Source: Pedobacter sp. PLR
GTDB taxonomy: Bacteria; Bacteroidota; Bacteroidia; Sphingobacteriales; Sphingobacteriaceae
Direction of reading: 5' to 3'
NCBI RefSeq assembly: GCF_026239675.1
Contig: NZ_JAPIVQ010000003.1
Location: forward strand, 248,001 to 312,000
DNA: 64,000 bases
Positions 21,605 through 30,159 of the stretch are shown here, in pieces. Position 1 is the first letter of the stretch; each line of letters starts with the position of its first letter. Both the position numbers and the translations under genes were made by a program. The notes below the pieces were generated by a model. The model was not told the DNA's origin. It ran no database searches and saw nothing but the letters and a program-made list of their open reading frames with translations.

Positions 21605-21958
21605 TTAGTTGGCGACCTGATTTTTATTTAGCAATGCTTTTCTGAACTGGTAACCGCAAAAACCACTTACTGCTGCTGCAAAAGCACCGAGAATAGCGGT
21701 TAGGGCTAACACCAGATACCAGCTTTTTATACCGATCATTTCGGCCACACGTGTAGCCAGGATGTGATCATTTGGTATGCTTTTGAAAAGTGCCATGCCA
21801 GTCCATAATAGTAATATGGCAAAGAAAGGGGCCCATAGGGATATTTTTGCAGTCTTGCCGATTAATCCGCAGGTAGCGAAAGCAATCACGATAATAATCC
21901 ACCATGGGAGTACCATTTGAAGCAGAAAGGATGCGATAAGGATAACTAGAAAGACCAT
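21605..21958 (-). CDS. Small integral membrane protein of unknown function
   Basis: A 117-residue protein with four predicted hydrophobic segments (about 3-30, 40-58, 80-103 and a shorter one) and a basic C-terminal tail (RKALLNKNQ). I do not recognise a family. It starts 4 bases after the penicillin-acylase gene and ends 24 bases before the LuxE-like gene, so it is probably transcribed with both. The conserved neighbourhood is the only clue to its job. Confidence 0.75.
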   Translation of the reverse strand: MVFLVILIASFLLQMVLPWWIIIVIAFATCGLIGKTAKISLWAPFFAILLLWTGMALFKSIPNDHILATRVAEMIGIKSWYLVLALTAILGAFAAAVSGFCGYQFRKALLNKNQVAN

Positions 21959-21962
21959 CTTC

Positions 21963-24398
21963 TTATTTTTTGGTTATTTTTAACTTAGTAATTATTTTGG
22001 CAGCAGTGTCATCAGGAGATTGCATGAAGTAAAGGTCATACAATTTGCCGCTGGCCCAGGTATCAATCATGTTGTCATAGAAACGGCTTCCGGGGTTTCC
22101 TGATTGTCCGCCTGGAAATACGCCATGTCCTTTGGGGGTTTTACCAAGTTCGATGACCATTCTCCAGGAAGGTCCATTGGTTTCGTTGAGCGCATTAATG
22201 GTCATTTTTCCTCCACCGACCATCAATACTTTAGAACCGAAACCAGGGATTTTAGCGAGGTGAGGTACATTGCTGTGTTTCACATTAGCCCATGCCCAGT
22301 CCATGCTGATGGCACCATATTTTCTTTCGAGGCTGTCGCAGGCATATTTGAAAGCTTCGTTTACGGCATCGCTGAGTGTTTCTTTAGCTGGCGTATTGAT
22401 GTTGTCAAACCATTTGGAAGCAGGTTCCTTTTGTATCAATTGAACGGTACGGTCTCTGGATGGGAAGCGCATCGGAACAGAATCCACACTAAATTCATCG
22501 TTCCAGATGTTGTACATCATCCTTTTGGTCCATAGGTCGAATACGCTGGCTCCAACAGATTGGGCAGCATAATATTTGTTCCATTCAGAAGTTATCCGGA
22601 ACGCTTCCTGTTGTGTCGCATTGAGTTCCAGTTTGGTGACGAGGGGCATGATATAGGGTAGAATGTTTTGTGCGTAGATACTGTAGGAATCCGTTTGCAT
22701 GAGGCGGACGCTATCGGCAGTGGCCTTAGTCATTGCCGTCAGGCGGTCGTTGATTCTTTTGCCACGCTCATAAGGGCTGAATTCCCAATTGATATAATAG
22801 GGGTAGGTCTGGTCGGTGGAGGATTGATTGGCAGAACTCACAAAGTTTCTCGGCGGATTTTTTACGGTTGGATTTTGGGATGCAGGAATCCAGCCTTGCC
22901 AGTCGCTTTTAGGATCTGTACCATCCAGGATAAATTTCCCCTGGTCTTTCCATTTGAGTGGGAATTTACCATTTGCGGTGATGGAGATATCATTATCCGC
23001 GGAAGCGAAAATAAAGTTCTGCGCCGGTGCGGTATAATAAGTCAGGGCATTACGGTAATCGTTGTAGTTTTTACTTCTGTTTAAGAGATAAAAGGTTCTG
23101 AGCTCGTTAGATTTCTCATGTGCGATCCAGCGAAGGGCGTTTCCTACCGGTACGTTTGCGGCTTTGGAGAAGCTTTCAGGTTTTTGCAGGTATACTACCG
23201 GGCCATGGTGAGTATAGAATACCGTATCGGTTTCTGTCTTTTCTCCAAGTATTTCGATCTTTTCTAACCGGGTACTGGTATTGTTCCATTTGTTGTTGTA
23301 CCAATAGCTTTTATGGGTGTTGTCTTTGAATTTGATCTGGTAGAAATCGAGTACATCTGCGGCCACATTGGTGACTCCCCAGGCAATGTTCTGGTTGAAG
23401 CCGATGATGATTCCCGGTGCTCCGGGAAGGGATACGCCATAGGCATTTAAGCCGGGAGCATGAAGTTGAATCTGGTACCAGATAGAAGGTAAAGTAAGGT
23501 CGAGGTGAGGATCATTTGCCAGAATTGGAGATCCGGAAAGCGTTTTTGCGCCGGATAGCGCCCAGTTGTTGCTACCGATGCCTTCTATTTTTTCCCGGGT
23601 TTTGATGTTTGCCGTATTCATTTCCGTAAATGCAGCAGGGGCTGTAGGGATTGGAAGGGGGTTGAAGTCCCATTTGGTACCTACAGGAATGATCGGGTCT
23701 TCTTTGAAAGGGTAATCCGGGAACAGGTCTTTTACGATTTCAGTGCCGAATTTCTTTCTGATATTGGTCATGTAGAACTCATCGGAACCCATGGCTAATA
23801 CTGCCGACATTTGCTTTAACAATAACGCACATTTCAAAGGTGTCCAGTCTTCTGGTTTAAAGTTCAGTATTTTGTACTCCAACGGTAGTGTTGCAGCGTT
23901 GAGACTGTGGATATAGGCGTTGATTCCGGCGGTATAGGCCAGGATCATTTCTTTAGATTTCGGGTCGGCCATCATGCCTTCTATAGACTTTTCTGCACCG
24001 TATACCATGCCCATCCGGCGCTGGTAGCGGTCTAATTCGATGGCTTTTTTGCCAACTACTTCTGATAAGCGTCCGGCGGCAAAACGTGTCTGGAAGTCCA
24101 TTTGCCATAAACGATGCATGGCCGTCACATAACCCTGTGCATAATATACATCATGGTCATTTTGAGCGAAGATATGGGGGATCATGCGGTCGTCAAACGC
24201 AACATCTACACTTTGCAAAGTTCCTTTTAAGGCGAGACTGGTGTTGGGGGAAATCGTGTTTTTCTCGGCATTTTGCCAGAATCCGGTAAAAGGATTCAGG
24301 AATTTCAGCAATGGGGGGGTATTTCCAAACTTAGTATTCAAGGCATACGCGAGTAGGATGGGAATGATCACGCAAACCAAGGCTTTTAATTTATTCAT
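21963..24398 (-). CDS. Penicillin acylase family protein (Ntn hydrolase)
   Basis: Amide hydrolase of the penicillin amidase S45 family. The protein has 811 residues. An N-terminal hydrophobic segment (about 5-21) targets it to the periplasm. The precursor is expected to self-cleave before S276 in GIGSNNWALSG, where the serine becomes the N-terminal nucleophile of the beta chain; an asparagine-rich downstream region and NAY/ANDPHLDL motifs fit the family. Known substrates of the family include beta-lactam side chains, acyl-homoserine lactones and other acylated amides, and the substrate here cannot be told from sequence. It is divergent from a TonB-dependent receptor, with a perfect palindrome in between. 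Confidence 0.9.
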   Translation of the reverse strand: MNKLKALVCVIIPILLAYALNTKFGNTPPLLKFLNPFTGFWQNAEKNTISPNTSLALKGTLQSVDVAFDDRMIPHIFAQNDHDVYYAQGYVTAMHRLWQMDFQTRFAAGRLSEVVGKKAIELDRYQRRMGMVYGAEKSIEGMMADPKSKEMILAYTAGINAYIHSLNAATLPLEYKILNFKPEDWTPLKCALLLKQMSAVLAMGSDEFYMTNIRKKFGTEIVKDLFPDYPFKEDPIIPVGTKWDFNPLPIPTAPAAFTEMNTANIKTREKIEGIGSNNWALSGAKTLSGSPILANDPHLDLTLPSIWYQIQLHAPGLNAYGVSLPGAPGIIIGFNQNIAWGVTNVAADVLDFYQIKFKDNTHKSYWYNNKWNNTSTRLEKIEILGEKTETDTVFYTHHGPVVYLQKPESFSKAANVPVGNALRWIAHEKSNELRTFYLLNRSKNYNDYRNALTYYTAPAQNFIFASADNDISITANGKFPLKWKDQGKFILDGTDPKSDWQGWIPASQNPTVKNPPRNFVSSANQSSTDQTYPYYINWEFSPYERGKRINDRLTAMTKATADSVRLMQTDSYSIYAQNILPYIMPLVTKLELNATQQEAFRITSEWNKYYAAQSVGASVFDLWTKRMMYNIWNDEFSVDSVPMRFPSRDRTVQLIQKEPASKWFDNINTPAKETLSDAVNEAFKYACDSLERKYGAISMDWAWANVKHSNVPHLAKIPGFGSKVLMVGGGKMTINALNETNGPSWRMVIELGKTPKGHGVFPGGQSGNPGSRFYDNMIDTWASGKLYDLYFMQSPDDTAAKIITKLKITKK

Positions 24399-24511
24399 CA
24401 GGATTGAATTAGATGTACGGCTTATCTTGTCAATAGAAGTAATTGATTTTAATGCTGTTGCAATTTAACATAAAACTTAATCATTTGAAATGGAAATTAG
24501 ATTTCGTCAAT

Positions 24512-24529
24512 TATTTTGTTAACAAAATA
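24512..24529. promoter_or_regulatory. Perfect 18-base palindrome between divergent genes
   Basis: TATTTTGTTAACAAAATA is fully self-complementary and centred on GTTAAC. It lies 68 bases before the TonB-receptor start and 114 bases before the acylase start on the other strand, a position suited to a dimeric repressor or activator site. It is not followed by a T-run, so a terminator is unlikely. The binding protein is unknown. Confidence 0.55.
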
Positions 24530-24596
24530 CAGTTTGGATAATTCAAAAATTGTATTAATTTTAAGATAAATTAACCAACTATAAATTCTCAATAGT

Positions 24597-27479
24597 ATGA
24601 GCAAAACTTTTACAAAAACGATCCTCACGTTTTTATTGCTGTGTATGACTGCCGCATTTGCACAGGCACAAAATGTGATCATTAGTGGAACAATTACAGA
24701 TAAACTCACTAAGGAGCCAATACCAGGTGTTGGGATCACCGTTAAAGGCACTACTTCCGGCACAGCAACAGACATTAACGGTAAGTACAATTTCAGTACT
24801 TCACAGAAAGCTCCATTTATCCTCGTGATCTCTTATGTTGGCTATGCGCCTGTTGAGAAGCAAATTACCGGAAATGTATCCAATCTGGATGCGGCTCTGG
24901 AGCAAGTTGGTATTTTGGGACAAGAGGTGGTAATTTCTGCTTCGAGAACTCCAGAGCGGATTCTGGAATCTCCGGTTTCTATTGAGCGGATGGGGGCTAC
25001 AGCAATTAAAGAGGTCGCTGCACCTTCATTTTATGATGCCCTGACGAATTTGAAAGGGGTGGAAATGAGTACGCAGAGTCTGACCTTCAAATCTATCAAT
25101 ACCAGAGGATTTAACTCTAACGGAAATACGCGTTTCAACCAGTATGTGGATGGAATGGATAATCAGGCTCCGGGTCTGAATTTCTCTGTGGGTAATATCG
25201 TTGGGATCAATGATCTTGATGTTGATAATGTAGAGCTTTTACCGGGTGCTTCTTCGGCATTGTACGGTGCAGGTGGGATCAGCGGTACGATGCTGATCAC
25301 TTCGAAAAGCCCTTATGATTATCAGGGAGCGAGTTTTCAGTTTAAAACCGGGATCAACCATGTGGATGATGCTACTTCAAAAGTGCAACCTTTCAATCAG
25401 CTGGATGTTCGTGTAGCTAAAGCATTTAACAACAAGTTTGCGTTTAAGGGAAGTTTCTCTTTCCTACAGGCAGAAGATTGGCATGCGAACAATTACAGTG
25501 ATTTTGATCGTGCTGCGCGAAAATTTAAAGAAGGTACAAGAGAGACTGACCCTAACTATGACGGGATTAACATTTATGGGGATGAGGTGAGTCAGAATAT
25601 GAGAAATGTAGCTCAGGCGGCGATAAATGCAGGAACTTCGGCCTTTGTACAGGGGGCTCTGGGTTTACCAGCTCCACCTACTGCTGCTCAGATCGCAGGG
25701 TTTAAATCTAATCCGAATGGATTAGCTGCTTTAAACAATTTCCTGGGTACTGATCCAAGGTTCAGACCTTTTGCAGCCGGACTGGCGAATAAAGCCTTGC
25801 TTCCGGATCAGGCAGTTTCCAGAACCGGATATGAGGAATTGAACCTGGTAGACTATAAAACACAGTCGTTGAAAGCTTCTGGTGCACTTCACTATCGTTT
25901 TACACCAACAATCGAAGCGATTGCACAGGCAAACTGGGGAACAGGAACATCGGTGTACACTGGTTCTGACCGTTATTCACTGCGTAATTTCAGTATCGGA
26001 CAGTATAAATTAGAATTGAAAGGTCAGGATTTCTTCTTAAAAGGATACACCACTCAGGAGCGTTCCGGAGATTCTTATATTTCTTCTATTTTGGGTAGTT
26101 ACATCAATGAAACGTCTAAAAGCTCTACGAGTTGGTTTCCAGAGTATGTAGGGAATTTTGTGGGTGCAAAAGCCCTTGGTGTTACAGATGCACAGGCACA
26201 TGCAGCCGCAAGAGCAGCAGCTGATAAGGGAAGATTTCAACCGGGATCTGCTCAGTTTGAATCTGCAAAAGAGAATATCATGAACACAACTATTTCCAGT
26301 ACTGATTTCAAAAAAGGTATTTATGGTGCGAAGTTCGATGATAAAACCAATTTGTACCATTATGAGGGCATGTACAATTTTACTAACGCCTTGAAAAATG
26401 TGGTAGAATTACAGGTTGGGACTTCTTACCGTATGTATCAATTGAGATCTGGTGGTACTATCTTTGACGATTTAAACAAAGGAATTGACATCAATGAATA
26501 CGGTGCTTTTGCGCAGATTGGTAAGAAATTCTTTAATGAGAAGCTGAAATTGACCTTTTCAGGACGTTATGATAAAAGCTCTAATTTCGATGGCAGGTTT
26601 ACCCCAAGGATCACGGGTGTATTTACCGTTGCGCCAAACAACAATATCCGTGTATCTTATCAAACCGGCTATCGTAACCCAACAACTCAGAATCAATACA
26701 TAGATTTATCTGTTGGTGGTGGTTCTCAGCGTTTGATCGGTGGATTGCCGGGCAGTTTAAGGAAGTATGATTTGTTTGATACCAAGCCTTATACTGATGT
26801 AAGTTACCGTGCATTTTTAGCATCTAATTCGGCAGGTACGCCAGATCCGTCCTTACTTAAGACTTATGATTTTGATCCTAAGGGTGTTCGTCCGGAGAGT
26901 GTGCAGTCGTATGAGGTAGGTTACAAAGGCTTATTGGGTCCTAAAGTTATGATTGATGCCTATGCTTATTACAGTATTTACAAGGATTTCATTACTGCGG
27001 TTGATGTTTATCAGAGTAAAGATGGCGCCATCACTAAGTTTGGTGTTCCGGTGAATGCTACAGGAGAAGTGAAAACCTATGGTGGTGCCATAGGTCTTGA
27101 TTATTTAATAGGCAAATACAATGTGAGTGGTAATGTATCTTACAACAAGCTTAATGACCTTCCTGCTGATTATATCAATGATTTCAACACACCTGAGTTC
27201 CGTTATAACCTTGGGTTTGGTAACCGCGAAATCATCAAAAACGTAGGTTTTAATGTAAACTGGAGATGGCAGGGTAAATTCTACTGGAACTCTTCTTTTG
27301 CTTCCGGAGATGTACCTGCTTTCAGCACACTTGATGCGCAGGTTAACCTGAAAATACCTGCTGTAAACTCTATGATTAAAATTGGTGGATCTAACGTGCT
27401 AAATAAATACTATTTCACGTCATACGGTAATCCTTCTGTTGGAGCGCTGTATTATGTGTCGTACGTATTCAATCCATAG
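24597..27479 (+). CDS. TonB-dependent outer membrane receptor with carboxypeptidase-like N-terminal domain
   Basis: Outer membrane active transporter, 960 residues. A signal peptide (about 1-25, ending AQA) is followed by a carboxypeptidase-regulatory-like domain (about 28-105, ISGTITDKLTKEPIPGVGI). The plug domain (about 115-240) has VVISASRTPERILESPVSIERM, STRGFNSNG-type and PGASSALYGAGG motifs, and a beta-barrel ends in an aromatic-rich C terminus (YYVSYVFNP). No SusD-like gene is adjacent, which suggests a siderophore/vitamin-type or oligomer receptor rather than a standard glycan SusC. It is divergent from the acylase, is followed by a terminator, and the substrate is unknown. Confidence 0.9.
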   Translation: MSKTFTKTILTFLLLCMTAAFAQAQNVIISGTITDKLTKEPIPGVGITVKGTTSGTATDINGKYNFSTSQKAPFILVISYVGYAPVEKQITGNVSNLDAALEQVGILGQEVVISASRTPERILESPVSIERMGATAIKEVAAPSFYDALTNLKGVEMSTQSLTFKSINTRGFNSNGNTRFNQYVDGMDNQAPGLNFSVGNIVGINDLDVDNVELLPGASSALYGAGGISGTMLITSKSPYDYQGASFQFKTGINHVDDATSKVQPFNQLDVRVAKAFNNKFAFKGSFSFLQAEDWHANNYSDFDRAARKFKEGTRETDPNYDGINIYGDEVSQNMRNVAQAAINAGTSAFVQGALGLPAPPTAAQIAGFKSNPNGLAALNNFLGTDPRFRPFAAGLANKALLPDQAVSRTGYEELNLVDYKTQSLKASGALHYRFTPTIEAIAQANWGTGTSVYTGSDRYSLRNFSIGQYKLELKGQDFFLKGYTTQERSGDSYISSILGSYINETSKSSTSWFPEYVGNFVGAKALGVTDAQAHAAARAAADKGRFQPGSAQFESAKENIMNTTISSTDFKKGIYGAKFDDKTNLYHYEGMYNFTNALKNVVELQVGTSYRMYQLRSGGTIFDDLNKGIDINEYGAFAQIGKKFFNEKLKLTFSGRYDKSSNFDGRFTPRITGVFTVAPNNNIRVSYQTGYRNPTTQNQYIDLSVGGGSQRLIGGLPGSLRKYDLFDTKPYTDVSYRAFLASNSAGTPDPSLLKTYDFDPKGVRPESVQSYEVGYKGLLGPKVMIDAYAYYSIYKDFITAVDVYQSKDGAITKFGVPVNATGEVKTYGGAIGLDYLIGKYNVSGNVSYNKLNDLPADYINDFNTPEFRYNLGFGNREIIKNVGFNVNWRWQGKFYWNSSFASGDVPAFSTLDAQVNLKIPAVNSMIKIGGSNVLNKYYFTSYGNPSVGALYYVSYVFNP

Positions 27480-27503
27480 TCTCTCATTTTAGTTTAAATT
27501 CGG

Positions 27504-27533
27504 AAAACCCCGGCAGAAATGCCGGGTTTTTTT
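27504..27533 (+). terminator. Rho-independent terminator after the TonB-dependent receptor
   Basis: AAAACCCCGGC and GCCGGGTTTT pair around an AGAAAT loop and continue into a T-run, 25 bases after the stop. Confidence 0.9.
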
Positions 27534-27663
27534 ATGCGCTAAACTTTTAGGTACCAATCTGAAAGCCGCAAAATAATCCTTTGGTTTTCCTGTAAATTTT
27601 AACAATCTTAGTTGTACAAAATACACCATCTATCTATCTGCTACTTTTACTTAAACGATTTTC

Positions 27664-30135
27664 ATGGAAGAACAACACGAACAAGGGAAAGAAATAAAAG
27701 AGGAGGACAAAATTCCCGAAATTGTTGAAGAGACTGTTCAACACTTAAACAATCCTGTTACCGATATAAAACCTATTGTCAAGAAATATTTATCTGCAGT
27801 GCAGAAGGTCAAGAAAGAGGGTAATAAGTTCTTTTTCTCTGACGGGGATGCCAGGGTGGAAGTTCGGGTAGTGAGCGATGAGATCATCAGGGTCAGACTG
27901 GCACCTCATGGTGTTTTTCTGGATGATTTCTCTTATGCTGTACCTGTGGTGGACCAAAAGGTGACTACTTTTAAAATGACTGAGCAGGAGGACCACTATG
28001 CGATTTCAACAAATACCATTACCTGTAAGGTGGCGAAAGCTGATTTTCAGATCTCTTTTGTAGAGAACAGAAGCCAGCAGGTGATGAGTGAAGATGATTC
28101 TCCGATGCACTGGGAGGAAAATGTGGAGTTTGGGGGCTATTATGTATATGCGACGAAGAAATGCCATTCTGAGGAAAACTTCTTTGGATTAGGTGATAAA
28201 TCGGGCAATATGAACCTGAGAGGGCGCCATTTCCAGAACTGGAATACCGATGCTTATTCTTTTGGCTGGGATCAGGATCCGTTATACCGGACTATTCCTT
28301 TCTATGTCGGCGTACATCAGCAGTCGGCTTACGGTATTTTCTTCGACAATACTTTCCGTTCTTACTTTGACTTTGGTAAGGAAGATCAGCAGAAAACCAG
28401 TTTCTGGGCGGATGGTGGTGAATTGCAATATTATTATATCCATGGACCACACATGATGGACGTGGTAAAAAGATACCAGACTTTAACAGGAACGCATCCG
28501 ATGCCTCCTAAATGGGCACTAGGCTACCACCAATGTCGCTGGAGTTATTATCCGGAGAAGAAGGTGAAAGAAATCGCCGATGGCTTCCGTTCCCGGAATA
28601 TTCCTTGCGATGCCATTTATCTGGATATCGATTATATGGATGGTTACCGCTGCTTTACCTGGAATAAGAACTATTTCCCGGATCCTAAAAGGATGATCAG
28701 GGAGTTGGCAAATGATGGCTTTAAGACCGTTGTAATGATTGATCCTGGGATCAAAGTGGATGATAATTACTGGGTCTTTAAAGAAGGTAAGGAGCATAAT
28801 TATTTCTGTAGAAGGAGCGACGATTATTTCATGGAAGGGCATGTATGGCCGGGTAGGTGTCAGTTTCCGGACTTTACCAATCCTGCGGTCAGGGAATGGT
28901 GGGGTAATTTATACAAGGAGCTGGTTGATATTGGTGTAGCCGGTGTCTGGAACGATATGAATGAGCCCGCAGTTTTTGGTGCCGGGACTTTTCCAAATGA
29001 TGTAAGGCATAATTTTGATGGCTATAGAGGTTCACATCGCAAAGCACATAATGTGTATGGGATGCAGATGGTGCGCTCTACTTATGACGGTTTGAAGAAA
29101 TTGATGCGCAATAAACGACCTTTTACCATTACCAGAGCCGGTTATTCCGGAATGCAAAGGTATGGTTGTGTCTGGACGGGCGACAATGTGGCGACCTGGG
29201 AGAACCTGAAAATGGGCAATATCCAGTGTCAGCGGATGTCGGTTTCCGGCGTTCCTTTTTGTGGTACTGATATCGGTGGATTTAGTGGCGAACCGGATGC
29301 AGAATTGTTCACCCGCTGGATTCAGCTGGGTACTTTCTCTCCTTTTATGCGCGCACATTCGGCCGGAGATACTGCCGAAAGGGAGCCATGGAGCTTCGGT
29401 GAGCCGTATACCAGCATCAACAGAACTTTTATTGAGTTGCGGTATCGTTTGATGCCTTACCTGTATTCGGTGTTCTGGGAACATCACCGTTATGGTTTCC
29501 CTATTTTAAGACCGCTGGTGATGTTGGAACAGGAAAATGTAGGCAATCATTACCGTCAGGATGAGTTTACTTTTGGGGATAAAATACTGGTTTGTCCGGT
29601 ATTGGAGCAAGGAGCAACTTCCAGAATGGTCTATCTCCCTAAAGGGAAATGGTATAACTACTGGACGCATGAGATCCTGACCGGCGAGAGTGAACACCTG
29701 ATTCAGGCCGCTTTAGACCATATGCCGCTATTTGTGCGCGCAGGTGGCGTAATTCCTGAATATCCGGTGATGCAATATGTAGGTGAGAAAAATATCGATG
29801 AGGTATTACTCAATATTTACTATTCTGATTATGAGGTGAATTCTTTCTTCTACGAGGATCATGGGGATACTTTTGCCTATGAACAGGATATTTATTCGGA
29901 GAAAAAGTTTAGTGTAAAAGGTGATCAGAAAAAGTTGGTGATCGGGCAGAGCGTAGCCGGACTTTATACTCCGAATTATGAGTTGTACGACTATACGGTG
30001 ATCGGGATTCCATTTAAAGTGAAGAAAATCACGGTGGATGAAAAAGATATAAAAGATTATTATATGGACGAACGTAATTGCTTGCGGTTCAAGTCTAACA
30101 AGAATTTTATGGCGGTAAAGATATATGGTGAGTAG
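27664..30135 (+). CDS. Glycoside hydrolase family 31 alpha-glucosidase
   Basis: Retaining alpha-glucosidase, 823 residues. An N-terminal beta-sandwich is followed by the catalytic barrel with nucleophile D431 in GVWNDMNEP and probable acid/base D507 in VWTGDN, plus DIDYMDGY, TRAGYSGMQRY and HSAGDTAEREPW. A C-terminal beta domain includes PLFVRAGGVIPEYPVM. There is no signal peptide; the acidic N terminus suggests a cytoplasmic enzyme. It lies 24 bases upstream of the glycogen branching enzyme gene, so a role in internal alpha-glucan or maltodextrin turnover is likely (inference). Confidence 0.93.
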   Translation: MEEQHEQGKEIKEEDKIPEIVEETVQHLNNPVTDIKPIVKKYLSAVQKVKKEGNKFFFSDGDARVEVRVVSDEIIRVRLAPHGVFLDDFSYAVPVVDQKVTTFKMTEQEDHYAISTNTITCKVAKADFQISFVENRSQQVMSEDDSPMHWEENVEFGGYYVYATKKCHSEENFFGLGDKSGNMNLRGRHFQNWNTDAYSFGWDQDPLYRTIPFYVGVHQQSAYGIFFDNTFRSYFDFGKEDQQKTSFWADGGELQYYYIHGPHMMDVVKRYQTLTGTHPMPPKWALGYHQCRWSYYPEKKVKEIADGFRSRNIPCDAIYLDIDYMDGYRCFTWNKNYFPDPKRMIRELANDGFKTVVMIDPGIKVDDNYWVFKEGKEHNYFCRRSDDYFMEGHVWPGRCQFPDFTNPAVREWWGNLYKELVDIGVAGVWNDMNEPAVFGAGTFPNDVRHNFDGYRGSHRKAHNVYGMQMVRSTYDGLKKLMRNKRPFTITRAGYSGMQRYGCVWTGDNVATWENLKMGNIQCQRMSVSGVPFCGTDIGGFSGEPDAELFTRWIQLGTFSPFMRAHSAGDTAEREPWSFGEPYTSINRTFIELRYRLMPYLYSVFWEHHRYGFPILRPLVMLEQENVGNHYRQDEFTFGDKILVCPVLEQGATSRMVYLPKGKWYNYWTHEILTGESEHLIQAALDHMPLFVRAGGVIPEYPVMQYVGEKNIDEVLLNIYYSDYEVNSFFYEDHGDTFAYEQDIYSEKKFSVKGDQKKLVIGQSVAGLYTPNYELYDYTVIGIPFKVKKITVDEKDIKDYYMDERNCLRFKSNKNFMAVKIYGE

Positions 30136-30159
30136 GAAAAAATAATTAAAATCATTATC

